32,236 nucleotides of DNA from an uncultured Myxococcales bacterium (lineage in GTDB: Bacteria > Myxococcota_A > Bradymonadia > UBA7976 > UBA1532), in assembly GCA_903847385.1 (NCBI GenBank), contig CAINDO010000031.1, positions 1 to 32,236 of the forward strand, in the 5' to 3' direction. Numbering within the stretch: position 1 is the stretch's first letter; the number at the start of each line of letters is the position of its first letter. This document shows, piece by piece, positions 7,521 through 14,213 of the stretch. The translations under genes and the position numbers were made by a program. The notes beneath the pieces are model-generated. The model had not been told where the DNA came from and searched no databases. It was given only the letters and a program-made list of their open reading frames with translations.

Positions 7521-8873
7521 GTGAACTTCGCCGACCGCCTCATTGAGCTCGTGACGTCGGAACTCGGCGTCACGCACTGCGATCTCGCCGAGGCGGTGCT
7601 GATCTCGGCGCAGTTCCACACGAGCCCGATGCACGCGCTCTGGGCCGCCGGCGGCAACCGTGAATGGCGTGCGCGCCGCCACACCTGCGCCACGGTGGCG
7701 TCGACCCTCCTCGACGATTGGGCGGTCGCCGAAGAGCCGACCGCAGAGCTGGTCCGCCAACTCGGCCAGTGGGTCGATGCCCGGATGGCCACCCCCAACG
7801 CCGACCACGGCATCGCCCTCCTGGCGCTCGCCGACGCCCTCGACGGCCGTTACGGCCACCTGTTCCTCGAGCACTTCCGAGCCCGCTCGGCTTTGGCGGG
7901 CGACGCTGGCGTCCGGATCGCCCCCGGGCGAGCGGTGCCGCGATTCCCGCTCATCGGCGCCGCGGGCTCGCGCGGCTTGACGACCGAACCGGGGAAAGTC
8001 AACCCGCCATTCGACTTCACCGAACGGCTCAAACTCTCCGCGGTGACCAACAGTCTCCTCGAAATCCGCTTGCGCGTTCCGGCGGTCACCGCGGTCGGGG
8101 CGCTCAAGCGCGGCCTCCGTCTCGCGCTGGTCGAGCCGTCCCATGACATGATGGCCGACTTCGTTCGCCCCGAAGGTCCGGGAGATGGCAAGTTCTTCGG
8201 CGTCGAACCCTCCGACGAAGTCGGGTTCACGCGGCACCTCGTCGAACTCTTCGAGCGCGCGAAGGAAGGCGGCGCCAACGTCGTTCTGTTTCCGGAGTTG
8301 TGTTTGACGGAGAAGAGCCTCGAGGTGCTCGAGTGCGCGTTCGCCGCGTCGCCCGGCACGGTCTGTATCTTCATTCCTGGCTCGCTGCATCGCAGGGTGG
8401 GAGACCAGCGCGTCAACGAGGCGCCCGCCCTCGTGCGAGGGCCCGGCCCGATCTTCACTCAGCGGAAGCGGCAGGCCTTCGAAACCGACGTGCCGAACGA
8501 CGGCCCGAAGTGCGAAGCCCTGACCCCCGCACCGCCGATCCAGTGGATTGGTGTCCTTCCCGGCCTGACCTTCTCGGTCGTGATCTGCCGGGATGCCCTG
8601 AACACGGACACAATCGACACGCTCGCCGACCTCCACTTGAACCTCGTCCTGGTGCCGGCGCTCTCGGCAAAGGTCAACCAGTTCAAGCTGACCCTCAGCC
8701 CGATCGTGGCGCAGGGCCAGGGAATCGCGGCTGTCGCGGTGACACCGATCAAGAACGGCACGCCTCGCGGAATCGTGCTCCTGCCGGACGAGCGCAACCC
8801 GATACGCGAGTGGCCCCCCGGCGTCGAAGACGTCTGGTTCCTGGACGCGACACCGCCTTACGACGGGCAGTGA
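7521..8873 (+). CDS. Nitrilase-superfamily (carbon-nitrogen hydrolase) protein with unknown N-terminal domain
   Basis: 450 residues. The C-terminal portion (about 195-445) is a carbon-nitrogen hydrolase fold with the expected catalytic triad: Glu259 in VVLFPELCL, Lys316 in TQRKRQAF and Cys356 in VVICRDALN. Such enzymes hydrolyse nitriles, amides or carbamoyl groups, or transfer acyl groups from amides; the substrate is not predictable. The first 190 residues are unlike any domain I know. They contain a helical segment with Cys, His and Trp residues and could be a partner-binding or sensor part. The start is a GTG at 7521 preceded by GGGGA. A GTG at 7470 in the same frame lies inside the predicted operator and is disfavoured. 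Third-position GC is visibly lower than in the flanking genes, as in the next two genes. Confidence 0.82.
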   Translation: MNFADRLIELVTSELGVTHCDLAEAVLISAQFHTSPMHALWAAGGNREWRARRHTCATVASTLLDDWAVAEEPTAELVRQLGQWVDARMATPNADHGIALLALADALDGRYGHLFLEHFRARSALAGDAGVRIAPGRAVPRFPLIGAAGSRGLTTEPGKVNPPFDFTERLKLSAVTNSLLEIRLRVPAVTAVGALKRGLRLALVEPSHDMMADFVRPEGPGDGKFFGVEPSDEVGFTRHLVELFERAKEGGANVVLFPELCLTEKSLEVLECAFAASPGTVCIFIPGSLHRRVGDQRVNEAPALVRGPGPIFTQRKRQAFETDVPNDGPKCEALTPAPPIQWIGVLPGLTFSVVICRDALNTDTIDTLADLHLNLVLVPALSAKVNQFKLTLSPIVAQGQGIAAVAVTPIKNGTPRGIVLLPDERNPIREWPPGVEDVWFLDATPPYDGQ

Positions 8874-8879
8874 GTCGCC

Positions 8880-8897
8880 GCGCGCCGAATGGCGCGT
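8880..8897 (+). terminator. Stem-loop after the nitrilase gene
   Basis: CGCGCC (8881-8886) pairs with GGCGCG (8891-8896) around a GAAT loop, extended by one G-T pair. It sits seven bases after the TGA. No T-run follows, so it is either a factor-dependent terminator, a processing site or an mRNA-stabilising hairpin. Together with the control-like sequence at 8936-8978 it suggests that the second and third genes are partly transcribed on their own. Confidence 0.35.
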
Positions 8898-8935
8898 CGT
8901 GCTCAAGTCGGCGGGCAGAGCGCCGATGGTTCATG

Positions 8936-8978
8936 TACTTGCATCGGTTGCATTGAATTTGTTGCCATCGATTCAATG
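8936..8978 (+). promoter_or_regulatory. Second copy of the cassette operator plus an 8-bp inverted repeat
   Basis: Read on the minus strand, 8952-8936 is TGCAaccgaTGCAAGTA. It has the same two half-elements and the same five-base spacer length as 7462-7478. Directly adjoining is a perfect inverted repeat, CATTGAAT (8951-8958) and ATTCAATG (8971-8978), with a 12-base spacer. The region is strikingly AT-rich for this genome. A possible promoter is TTGCAT (8948-8953) with TTCAAT (8972-8977) at 18 bases, which would put both elements over the polymerase site. Repeats are seen; regulatory use is inferred. Confidence 0.5.
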
Positions 8979-9037
8979 TTCGTGCAGAAGCAAAGTTCCT
9001 CTCGCCGATTCGGCGAGATGGCCCAACCGGAGTGCTC

Positions 9038-10198
9038 ATGGAAGCAAACGTCCAACTGGAGAACCTGCGCCGTGGCCGGGAACTCCCGGTTCTGCGGCGT
9101 CGGGCTGCGCACGCTGTCGGCGTCGCCCTTGCAGAGGGTCTGGTGGCCCCGGTCGAACAATTCGCCGAGGGGTTGGCCCTCGCCCCACGCGCGAGTGACA
9201 CCTTCAGCGCCGGGTACGAACAGGCATTGCTCGACCTCCTCGCCGGCGTTGCAGACGGCCTCGAGAACCCCCGCGTCGCAGCCCGGCGGCTCCCACCGGC
9301 CGAGAAGCGGCATTGGCGTCCCCTATTGAGACACCTCGTGGACCGCCCATCGACACCGACGGAGCTTGCCGAGCGAGTGGACGCGCCGCTCGACCGCATT
9401 TCGAAGGCCCTGTCGGAGCTCAGAGGCCTGCAATGGGTGACTCTGGCGGATTCGGGCGCCGACGCAGTCGTATCAACGGAGTCGGGCCGCGTCGACGCTC
9501 GGCGGCGCCACTATGCCATCACGGGCGCAGGGCGCGTGGCTTTCCTGGCATTGCGCGAGGCAGGCCCAGAGGCGAGCACGGCAAAGCGACTCCTGGCCTT
9601 GACGCGTTCGCTCCTGGTGCGTGATTCCGTCAGGCACAGAGAAATAGACGAACTCATTCTGGACGCAGGGGGCGCCGACACACCGGCCGGGGACGCGGTC
9701 ATTTCATTCGTCCAAGGCCTGAAGGACGAGGCGCTCGTTTGCGACGACGGCGCACGCTATTCGGCGACCCGCGAGCGGTTTTCGTCTCCTCCTCCAGCCG
9801 ACGCTACAGGTCAGAAATTCGTCGAGCGACTCATGACTTGCGCCGCCAGAGCAAACGCCGATCTCGTCGTCTTGCGCACCGACAATGCCTTGGCCCTACG
9901 CGCGTCGATTCTCGCCGAGGTCGACCACGTCGACGTTCTGCCCGCAGACCAGGGCCTGCTCGAAAACGTCGTCGGCTTCGGCGCGGACTCGACGGCTCCC
10001 ATCCGGAGATACATCGTCGTCTATGACTGGCCAGCAAGAAGGCGCGACGACGAGAGCCGCCCCGCGGGGAAGGGTATATTGGCATCTGCGGCGGCGATAC
10101 ACTACCTAAACACATCAGGGACCAACTCGAGTTGCACCGATGTGAGTCTTGTCCCGAATCTGTTCGTCGAAGCCACGCCGGTCGAGTTACAGTCATGA
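9038..10198 (+). CDS. Winged-helix DNA-binding protein with unknown C-terminal domain
   Basis: 386 residues; not a family I recognise by name. About residues 94-165 read as a winged helix-turn-helix: a helix, STPTELAERVDAPLDRISKALSEL as recognition region, then a wing around RRRHYAITGAGR, as in MarR/ArsR-like proteins. A second, weaker winged-helix-like stretch may lie at about 190-250. The C-terminal 115 residues (from about 270) contain ADLVVLRTDNALALRAS and APIRRYIVVYDW and look like an alpha/beta domain of unknown role, possibly ligand-sensing. The start is the ATG at 9038 with GGAG five bases upstream. Its stop overlaps the next start as ATGA. It is the likely regulator that binds the TGCA-N5-TGCAAGTA sites, by inference from gene order. 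In its first 45 codons, 14 end in A or T. Confidence 0.75.
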   Translation: MEANVQLENLRRGRELPVLRRRAAHAVGVALAEGLVAPVEQFAEGLALAPRASDTFSAGYEQALLDLLAGVADGLENPRVAARRLPPAEKRHWRPLLRHLVDRPSTPTELAERVDAPLDRISKALSELRGLQWVTLADSGADAVVSTESGRVDARRRHYAITGAGRVAFLALREAGPEASTAKRLLALTRSLLVRDSVRHREIDELILDAGGADTPAGDAVISFVQGLKDEALVCDDGARYSATRERFSSPPPADATGQKFVERLMTCAARANADLVVLRTDNALALRASILAEVDHVDVLPADQGLLENVVGFGADSTAPIRRYIVVYDWPARRRDDESRPAGKGILASAAAIHYLNTSGTNSSCTDVSLVPNLFVEATPVELQS

Positions 10199-10845
10199 AA
10201 TTCGCAACCCGGTCAGACATCGACGCCCACGTCATGCATTCGGGTCGCCACGCCGGCATGTCCTGGCTCTTCGATGCGCTCGAAACCAATCGCGCCATCC
10301 TGGACGACCATTTCTCTCTTTGCGGCGAACAGCACGCGCGCTATTTCCTCCGCTTCAGAGCCTTCGCGCTGGACCGGACGGCGATCGCCGGGGCAGTCGA
10401 TTTGCTGGCCGCGGAGATCCCCGGCGGGCCAAAGGCGCCGACCCGGATCTTGTGTCCCGAGTCCGCCGGATTCGAATTGGGTCGTGCCCTGAGCCGTCGC
10501 CTCGCACTCCCGATCGCGGTCCTGGCCGTCGACCGGACCCGGCGCCCCGTCCCGAGGCTGGTCACGGGGCAGTTGGACCCGGACGACAAGGTTCTCCTCG
10601 TCAACGACATCATCACGACGGGTCAGGCCCTCGTGACCATGTCCCGGTTCGTCACGTCCGTCGGCGGCCAAGTTCGCCACATCGCGGTCTTCGCGACCCA
10701 AGGCGACGCCGCACGCTCGTTTGCGGGGCGAAACGACGTCCCCGTCTCGCACCTCGTCCACACCCACTGGCCCCTCTACGCCGCCGACGCCTGCCCGCTG
10801 TGCCGCGAAGGCGGCGCCCCCCTGCCTGCCGCGGAGTTCAACTGA
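10195..10845 (+). CDS. Orotate-phosphoribosyltransferase-like protein
   Basis: 216 residues of the type I phosphoribosyltransferase fold. The PRPP-binding motif reads VLLVNDIITTGQAL, with Asn137-Asp138 where two acidic residues are usual. A C-terminal DACPLCREG segment (Cys200, Cys203) resembles the tail of some archaeal and Thermus-type orotate phosphoribosyltransferases. Family members join a base to PRPP or break a nucleotide down with pyrophosphate; the base used here is unknown. About 80 N-terminal residues, including a Trp-Leu-Phe helix, precede the core. It overlaps the winged-helix gene by four bases (ATGA), so the two are co-translated. In its first 45 codons, 12 end in A or T, against 4 in the epimerase gene that follows. 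A housekeeping pyrE role is unlikely given the context. Confidence 0.82.
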   Translation: MKFATRSDIDAHVMHSGRHAGMSWLFDALETNRAILDDHFSLCGEQHARYFLRFRAFALDRTAIAGAVDLLAAEIPGGPKAPTRILCPESAGFELGRALSRRLALPIAVLAVDRTRRPVPRLVTGQLDPDDKVLLVNDIITTGQALVTMSRFVTSVGGQVRHIAVFATQGDAARSFAGRNDVPVSHLVHTHWPLYAADACPLCREGGAPLPAAEFN

Positions 10846-10853
10846 CCCCGAAA

Positions 10854-10882
10854 TTGCGCCCCCGCCGACAAGGGCGTACATT
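10854..10882 (+). promoter_or_regulatory. Candidate promoter of the plus-strand glycan operon
   Basis: TTGCGC (10854-10859) and TACATT (10877-10882) are separated by 17 bases, with transcription expected from about 10889, some 25 bases before the epimerase ATG. The match to sigma-70-type consensus is moderate (three and four of six), but spacing and position are right. It separates the cassette from the glycan operon. Confidence 0.4.
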
Positions 10883-10913
10883 GTAGGGAACTCAGCGATT
10901 CCCCGGGAGACCG

Positions 10914-11879
10914 ATGACCGACCTGCGTGGCAAACGAATCCTCGTGATCGGGGGCGCCGGGCTCATCGGCTCGCATGTGGTGGACGAGCTGCTCACGCGC
11001 GACGTGGGCGCCGTGACCATCTACGACAACTTCTGCCGGGGCACGCGGGGGAACCTGGCCGGCGCGCTGCGCGATCCGCGGGCGCACATCTACGAGGTCG
11101 GGGGCGACATCCTGCAGGCGGACATCCTGGCCGCGGCGATGCGCGAGGCGGACGTCGTCGTCCACCTGGCCGCCCTCTGGCTCCTGCAGTGCCACGAGTA
11201 CCCGCGCGCGGCCTTCGACGTGAACGTGCGCGGCACCTTCAACGTGCTCGAGGCCTGCCGCGACGCGAAGATTCAGCGCCTCGTCTACTCCAGCTCGGCG
11301 TCGGTCTACGGGGACGCGCGCGAGATCCCCATGACCGAGGCGCACCCCTTCGACAACCAGACCTTCTACGGCGCCACCAAGATCGCCGGCGAGGCGATGG
11401 CCACGGCGTTCCACCACCGCTACGGCCTGCCGGTCGTGGGCCTGCGCTACATGAACGTCTACGGCCCGCGGCAGGACTACAAGGGCGCCTACATCGCGGT
11501 GATGATGAAGATCCTCGACCGCCTGGGGCAGGGCCTGCCACCGGTCGTCTACGGCGACGGCAGCCAGAGCTACGACTTCGTCTACGTGGGGGACGTCGCC
11601 CGCGCCAACGTCTGCGCGCTCGAGAGCGACGTGCCGCACGGCTGCTACAACGTGGGCACGGGCATCGGCACCACGATCAAGGCCGTCACGGAGCTGCTGC
11701 TCGAGCTGACCGGCAGCGACCAGCCGATATCATACCTGCCCGCCGGGCCCACCTTCGTCACCCATCGCATCGGCAGCACCGAGGCCGCCGAGCGCGATCT
11801 GGGCTTCACCTGGCGGGTTCCTCTGCGCGAGGGACTCCGCCGCCTGATCGCATGGCGCGAGAGCGAGACCCGAGCATGA
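10914..11879 (+). CDS. NAD-dependent sugar epimerase/dehydratase (extended SDR)
   Basis: 321 residues of the extended short-chain dehydrogenase family that acts on nucleotide sugars. The Rossmann glycine motif GGAGLIGSH is at residues 14-22, the catalytic region shows YSSSASVYGD and the tyrosine-lysine pair is in FYGATK. YMNVYGPRQ and YDFVYVGDVARA are typical of UDP-glucose 4-epimerase and dehydratase relatives. The precise sugar product cannot be fixed from sequence. It is the first gene of the plus operon, with GGGAGA just upstream of the ATG. Its stop overlaps the aminotransferase ATG (ATGA). An epimerase/dehydratase followed by a DegT aminotransferase is the classic arrangement for making an amino sugar, the epimerase supplying a ketosugar or its epimer. 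Confidence 0.9.
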   Translation: MTDLRGKRILVIGGAGLIGSHVVDELLTRDVGAVTIYDNFCRGTRGNLAGALRDPRAHIYEVGGDILQADILAAAMREADVVVHLAALWLLQCHEYPRAAFDVNVRGTFNVLEACRDAKIQRLVYSSSASVYGDAREIPMTEAHPFDNQTFYGATKIAGEAMATAFHHRYGLPVVGLRYMNVYGPRQDYKGAYIAVMMKILDRLGQGLPPVVYGDGSQSYDFVYVGDVARANVCALESDVPHGCYNVGTGIGTTIKAVTELLLELTGSDQPISYLPAGPTFVTHRIGSTEAAERDLGFTWRVPLREGLRRLIAWRESETRA

Positions 11880-13039
11880 AGATCCCCATCACGAAACCAG
11901 TCTTCGACGACGCCGACCGCGCGGCGGTCGCCTCCCCGCTGGATACGGGCTGGGTGGTCCAGGGGCCCAACGTCGCGCGCTTCGAGGCGAACTTCGCGAC
12001 GTACGTGGGCGCGCCCTCGGCCATCGCCTGTTCCAACTGCACCACGGGCCTGCACATGGGCCTGGCGGCGGCGGGCGTGGGGCCGGGGGACGAGGTCCTG
12101 GTGCCGGCGTTCACCTGGGTCGCCAGCGCGAACGCCGCCCTGTATTGCGGCGCCACGCCGGTGCTGTGCGATGTGTCGCTGGACACCTTCAACGTGGACC
12201 TGAACGACCTGGAGGCGCGCCTCACGCCCCGCACGCGCGCCGTGGTCCCCGTACATCTGTTCGGCCTGCCCGCGGACATGGGCCGCCTGATGCCCTGGGC
12301 GCGCAAACACGGCCTGGCCGTCGTCGAGGACGCCGCGTGCGGCCTGGACGCCCGCATCGACGGGCAGCACGTCGGCACGTTCGGTGATTACGGCGCGTTC
12401 AGCTTCCACCCGCGCAAGGCCATCACCACGGGCGAGGGCGGCATGGTCCTCACGGCGGACGCCGCCAAGGACGCGCTCGTCCGCTCCCTGCGCGACCACG
12501 GCGCCTCGAAGAGCGACGCCACGCGCCACGCTGCCAAGAACGCCTTCCTGCTCAGCGAGTTCAACGTGCTGGGCTACAACTACCGCATGACGGACATGCA
12601 GGGCGCCCTGGGTGTGACGCAGCTCGCCAAGGCCCGCTGGATCCACGACCGCCGCTGCGCCCTGGCCGCGCGCTACGACCGCCTGCTCTCCGGTCTGTCT
12701 TGGCTGCGCATGCCCGTCGTGCCCGAGGGCTGGACCCACGGCTATCAGTCGTACGTGTGTCTCTTCGCCCCCGAGACACCGACCTTCGCCGCACTGGAGC
12801 GCCTGCGCGCCGAGCGCGACGCGCTGATGACTCGCCTGGAAGAAGACGGCATCCAGACGCGGCAGGGCACCCACGCCGTGCACACGCTCGGCTACTACCG
12901 CGACCGCTTCGGCCTGCGCGCCGAGGACTACCCCAACGCCGCGCTCGCCGAGAACCTGTCGATCACCCTGCCGCTCTACCCGCAGATGACCGACGAAGAG
13001 CAGGACTATGTCGTGGAGCACCTGAGGGCTCGCCGATGA
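11876..13039 (+). CDS. DegT/DnrJ/EryC1 family PLP-dependent sugar aminotransferase
   Basis: 387 residues, normal for the family. It starts MKIPITKPVFDD. The cofactor-binding Asp lies in VVEDAACGLDA and the PLP-binding lysine in SFHPRKAITTGEGG, followed by the NYRMTDMQGALG segment typical of nucleotide-sugar aminotransferases. It would transfer an amino group, usually from glutamate, to a keto-sugar nucleotide made by the upstream SDR enzyme. The ATG overlaps the epimerase stop. Its own TGA (13037-13039) overlaps an ATG at 13036 that opens a short frame reaching to the sulfotransferase. A second, clearly different DegT protein lies in the facing operon (18083-19099), so the locus may install two amino groups or act on two sugars. 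Confidence 0.92.
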   Translation: MKIPITKPVFDDADRAAVASPLDTGWVVQGPNVARFEANFATYVGAPSAIACSNCTTGLHMGLAAAGVGPGDEVLVPAFTWVASANAALYCGATPVLCDVSLDTFNVDLNDLEARLTPRTRAVVPVHLFGLPADMGRLMPWARKHGLAVVEDAACGLDARIDGQHVGTFGDYGAFSFHPRKAITTGEGGMVLTADAAKDALVRSLRDHGASKSDATRHAAKNAFLLSEFNVLGYNYRMTDMQGALGVTQLAKARWIHDRRCALAARYDRLLSGLSWLRMPVVPEGWTHGYQSYVCLFAPETPTFAALERLRAERDALMTRLEEDGIQTRQGTHAVHTLGYYRDRFGLRAEDYPNAALAENLSITLPLYPQMTDEEQDYVVEHLRARR

Positions 13040-13230
13040 GTCACCGTTCCGGAACGAGGACCTTGGATGGTGCCCAGTTCACCAGCGCGCCTGGACCGTC
13101 CGACCGAGCGCTACCCGATGGTAGCGCGACCGAGGGTGGGAAGCCGAAAGCGGCGAGATGGGCGCCAGCCGAGGCCGCAGTCGGAATGGTGATTCGTCGG
13201 CGAGCCCTCTTCCGGTGGAGCCGGGGGTGA
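13036..13230 (+). CDS. Possible 64-residue small protein bridging two operon genes
   Basis: The frame starts at an ATG that overlaps the aminotransferase stop (ATGA) and ends in a TGA that overlaps the GTG start of the sulfotransferase gene (GTGA), so both joints match the coupling style of the whole operon. Against it being a real gene: 20 of 64 codons end in A or T, far above neighbouring genes. The product is a basic, Gly/Pro/Ala-rich sequence without recognisable domain, and the DNA contains strong palindromes. It may be a decayed gene, an upstream reading frame that keeps ribosomes moving across the gap, or chance. Confidence 0.3.
   Translation: MSHRSGTRTLDGAQFTSAPGPSDRALPDGSATEGGKPKAARWAPAEAAVGMVIRRRALFRWSRG
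13108..13127 (+). promoter_or_regulatory. Perfect 8-bp stem-loop inside the plus glycan operon
   Basis: GCGCTACC (13108-13115) and GGTAGCGC (13120-13127) are exact reverse complements around a CGAT loop. No T-run follows. It lies in the 187-base interval between aminotransferase and sulfotransferase, the only large interruption in an otherwise overlapping operon. A 10-base palindrome, GTTCCGGAAC (13046-13055), lies in the same interval. Possible roles are mRNA processing or attenuation. Confidence 0.4.
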
Positions 13231-14213
13231 ACGCGGGGGAGAACGGCCAGCGCGTCCCCGCCTACCGCAAGGACGAGCGCCTGGAGGCGGCCCTGCGCGG
13301 GTGGAACGAAGCCCTCGCCGGGCAGCGCCGCGAGGCGCCCGCGCCGGCCTTCACCGCGCCGATTCTCCTGGTCGTGGGCGCCCCCCGCAGCGGCACCACG
13401 CTGCTGATGCAGCATCTGTCGCGCGCCCTCGGCGTGACGACGGCGGACAACATCGTCGCGCGATTCTGGGGCGCGCCGGCGCTGGGCGTGCTGGTGTCGC
13501 GCAGTCTCCGGGCGCAGGCCGGCGGCGCCGCCGCGCTCACGGCGGACGACGCCCCGACCTCGGACTACGGCGTCACGCGCGGTGTGTTCGAGCCCCACGA
13601 GTTCGGCTACTTCTGGCAGCGTTTCTTCGACTTCTCCGCGGGCCACGCGCTGAGCGAAGGCAGCCTGATCACCGCCGACTGGGCCGGTCTGCGGCGTGAG
13701 CTGGCCGACATGCAGGCCGCCGGCGAGGGTCGACCCCTGTGTCTCAAGGGCGTCGCCGTGAGTCAGATGCTCGCCGCGCTGGCCACTCACCTGCCCGAGG
13801 TCTGTTTCGTCGTGACCGACCGCGACCCGGCGGACGTCGCCCACTCCATGCTGCGCGCCCGCGAGGCGCGCTACGGCGACGCGCGGACATGGTGGTCCGT
13901 GGAGCCCGCTGGGCAATCGGCGATGGCCGCGCTGCCCCCCGTGCCGCAGGTCGCCGCGCAGCTCGCGGGCATCCTGCGCGGCGTGGAGGACGGCCTGAGC
14001 GGCGTGGACCCTGCGCGGGTGTTGCGCGTGGCCTACACGGACCTGTGCCGCACGCCGGACGTGGTGATCGCCCGCGTGGCCGCGCTCGCCGAGCGGTTCG
14101 GCCCGCCCGTCGCGCGGGTCGATGCTCCCCTGCCCCCGCAGACGCCGTCGACGCCCAATGTCTCCCCCGAACTGCGCGCCGCCGTGTCCCGCGCCCTGAA
14201 CGAGGCCCCATGA
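13227..14213 (+). CDS. Sulfotransferase-family protein
   Basis: 328 residues. The segment LLVVGAPRSGTTLLMQHLS (about residues 48-66) is the 5'-phosphosulfate loop of PAPS-dependent sulfotransferases. VTDRDPADVAHSMLRAR fits the 3'-phosphate-binding motif. Such enzymes move a sulfuryl group from PAPS to a hydroxyl or amine, here plausibly a sugar of the locus, although bacterial members of this broad family are often unproven. The start is taken at the GTG at 13227 because GGTGGAG precedes it by six bases and the residues encoded before it are low-complexity. An in-frame ATG at 13158 would add 23 residues. Its stop overlaps the next start (ATGA). No sulfate-activating genes are in the window, so PAPS must come from elsewhere. 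Confidence 0.8.
   Translation: MNAGENGQRVPAYRKDERLEAALRGWNEALAGQRREAPAPAFTAPILLVVGAPRSGTTLLMQHLSRALGVTTADNIVARFWGAPALGVLVSRSLRAQAGGAAALTADDAPTSDYGVTRGVFEPHEFGYFWQRFFDFSAGHALSEGSLITADWAGLRRELADMQAAGEGRPLCLKGVAVSQMLAALATHLPEVCFVVTDRDPADVAHSMLRAREARYGDARTWWSVEPAGQSAMAALPPVPQVAAQLAGILRGVEDGLSGVDPARVLRVAYTDLCRTPDVVIARVAALAERFGPPVARVDAPLPPQTPSTPNVSPELRAAVSRALNEAP

Noticed and set aside
7458-8906. 482-codon minus-strand frame opposite the nitrilase gene
   Set aside because: The plus strand carries the E-K-C triad and a plausible promoter; the minus product has no motifs.
13158-13226. ATG 13158 as sulfotransferase start
   Set aside because: Added residues are low-complexity, and the GTG at 13227 has a better ribosome-binding sequence and an overlap junction; not excluded.
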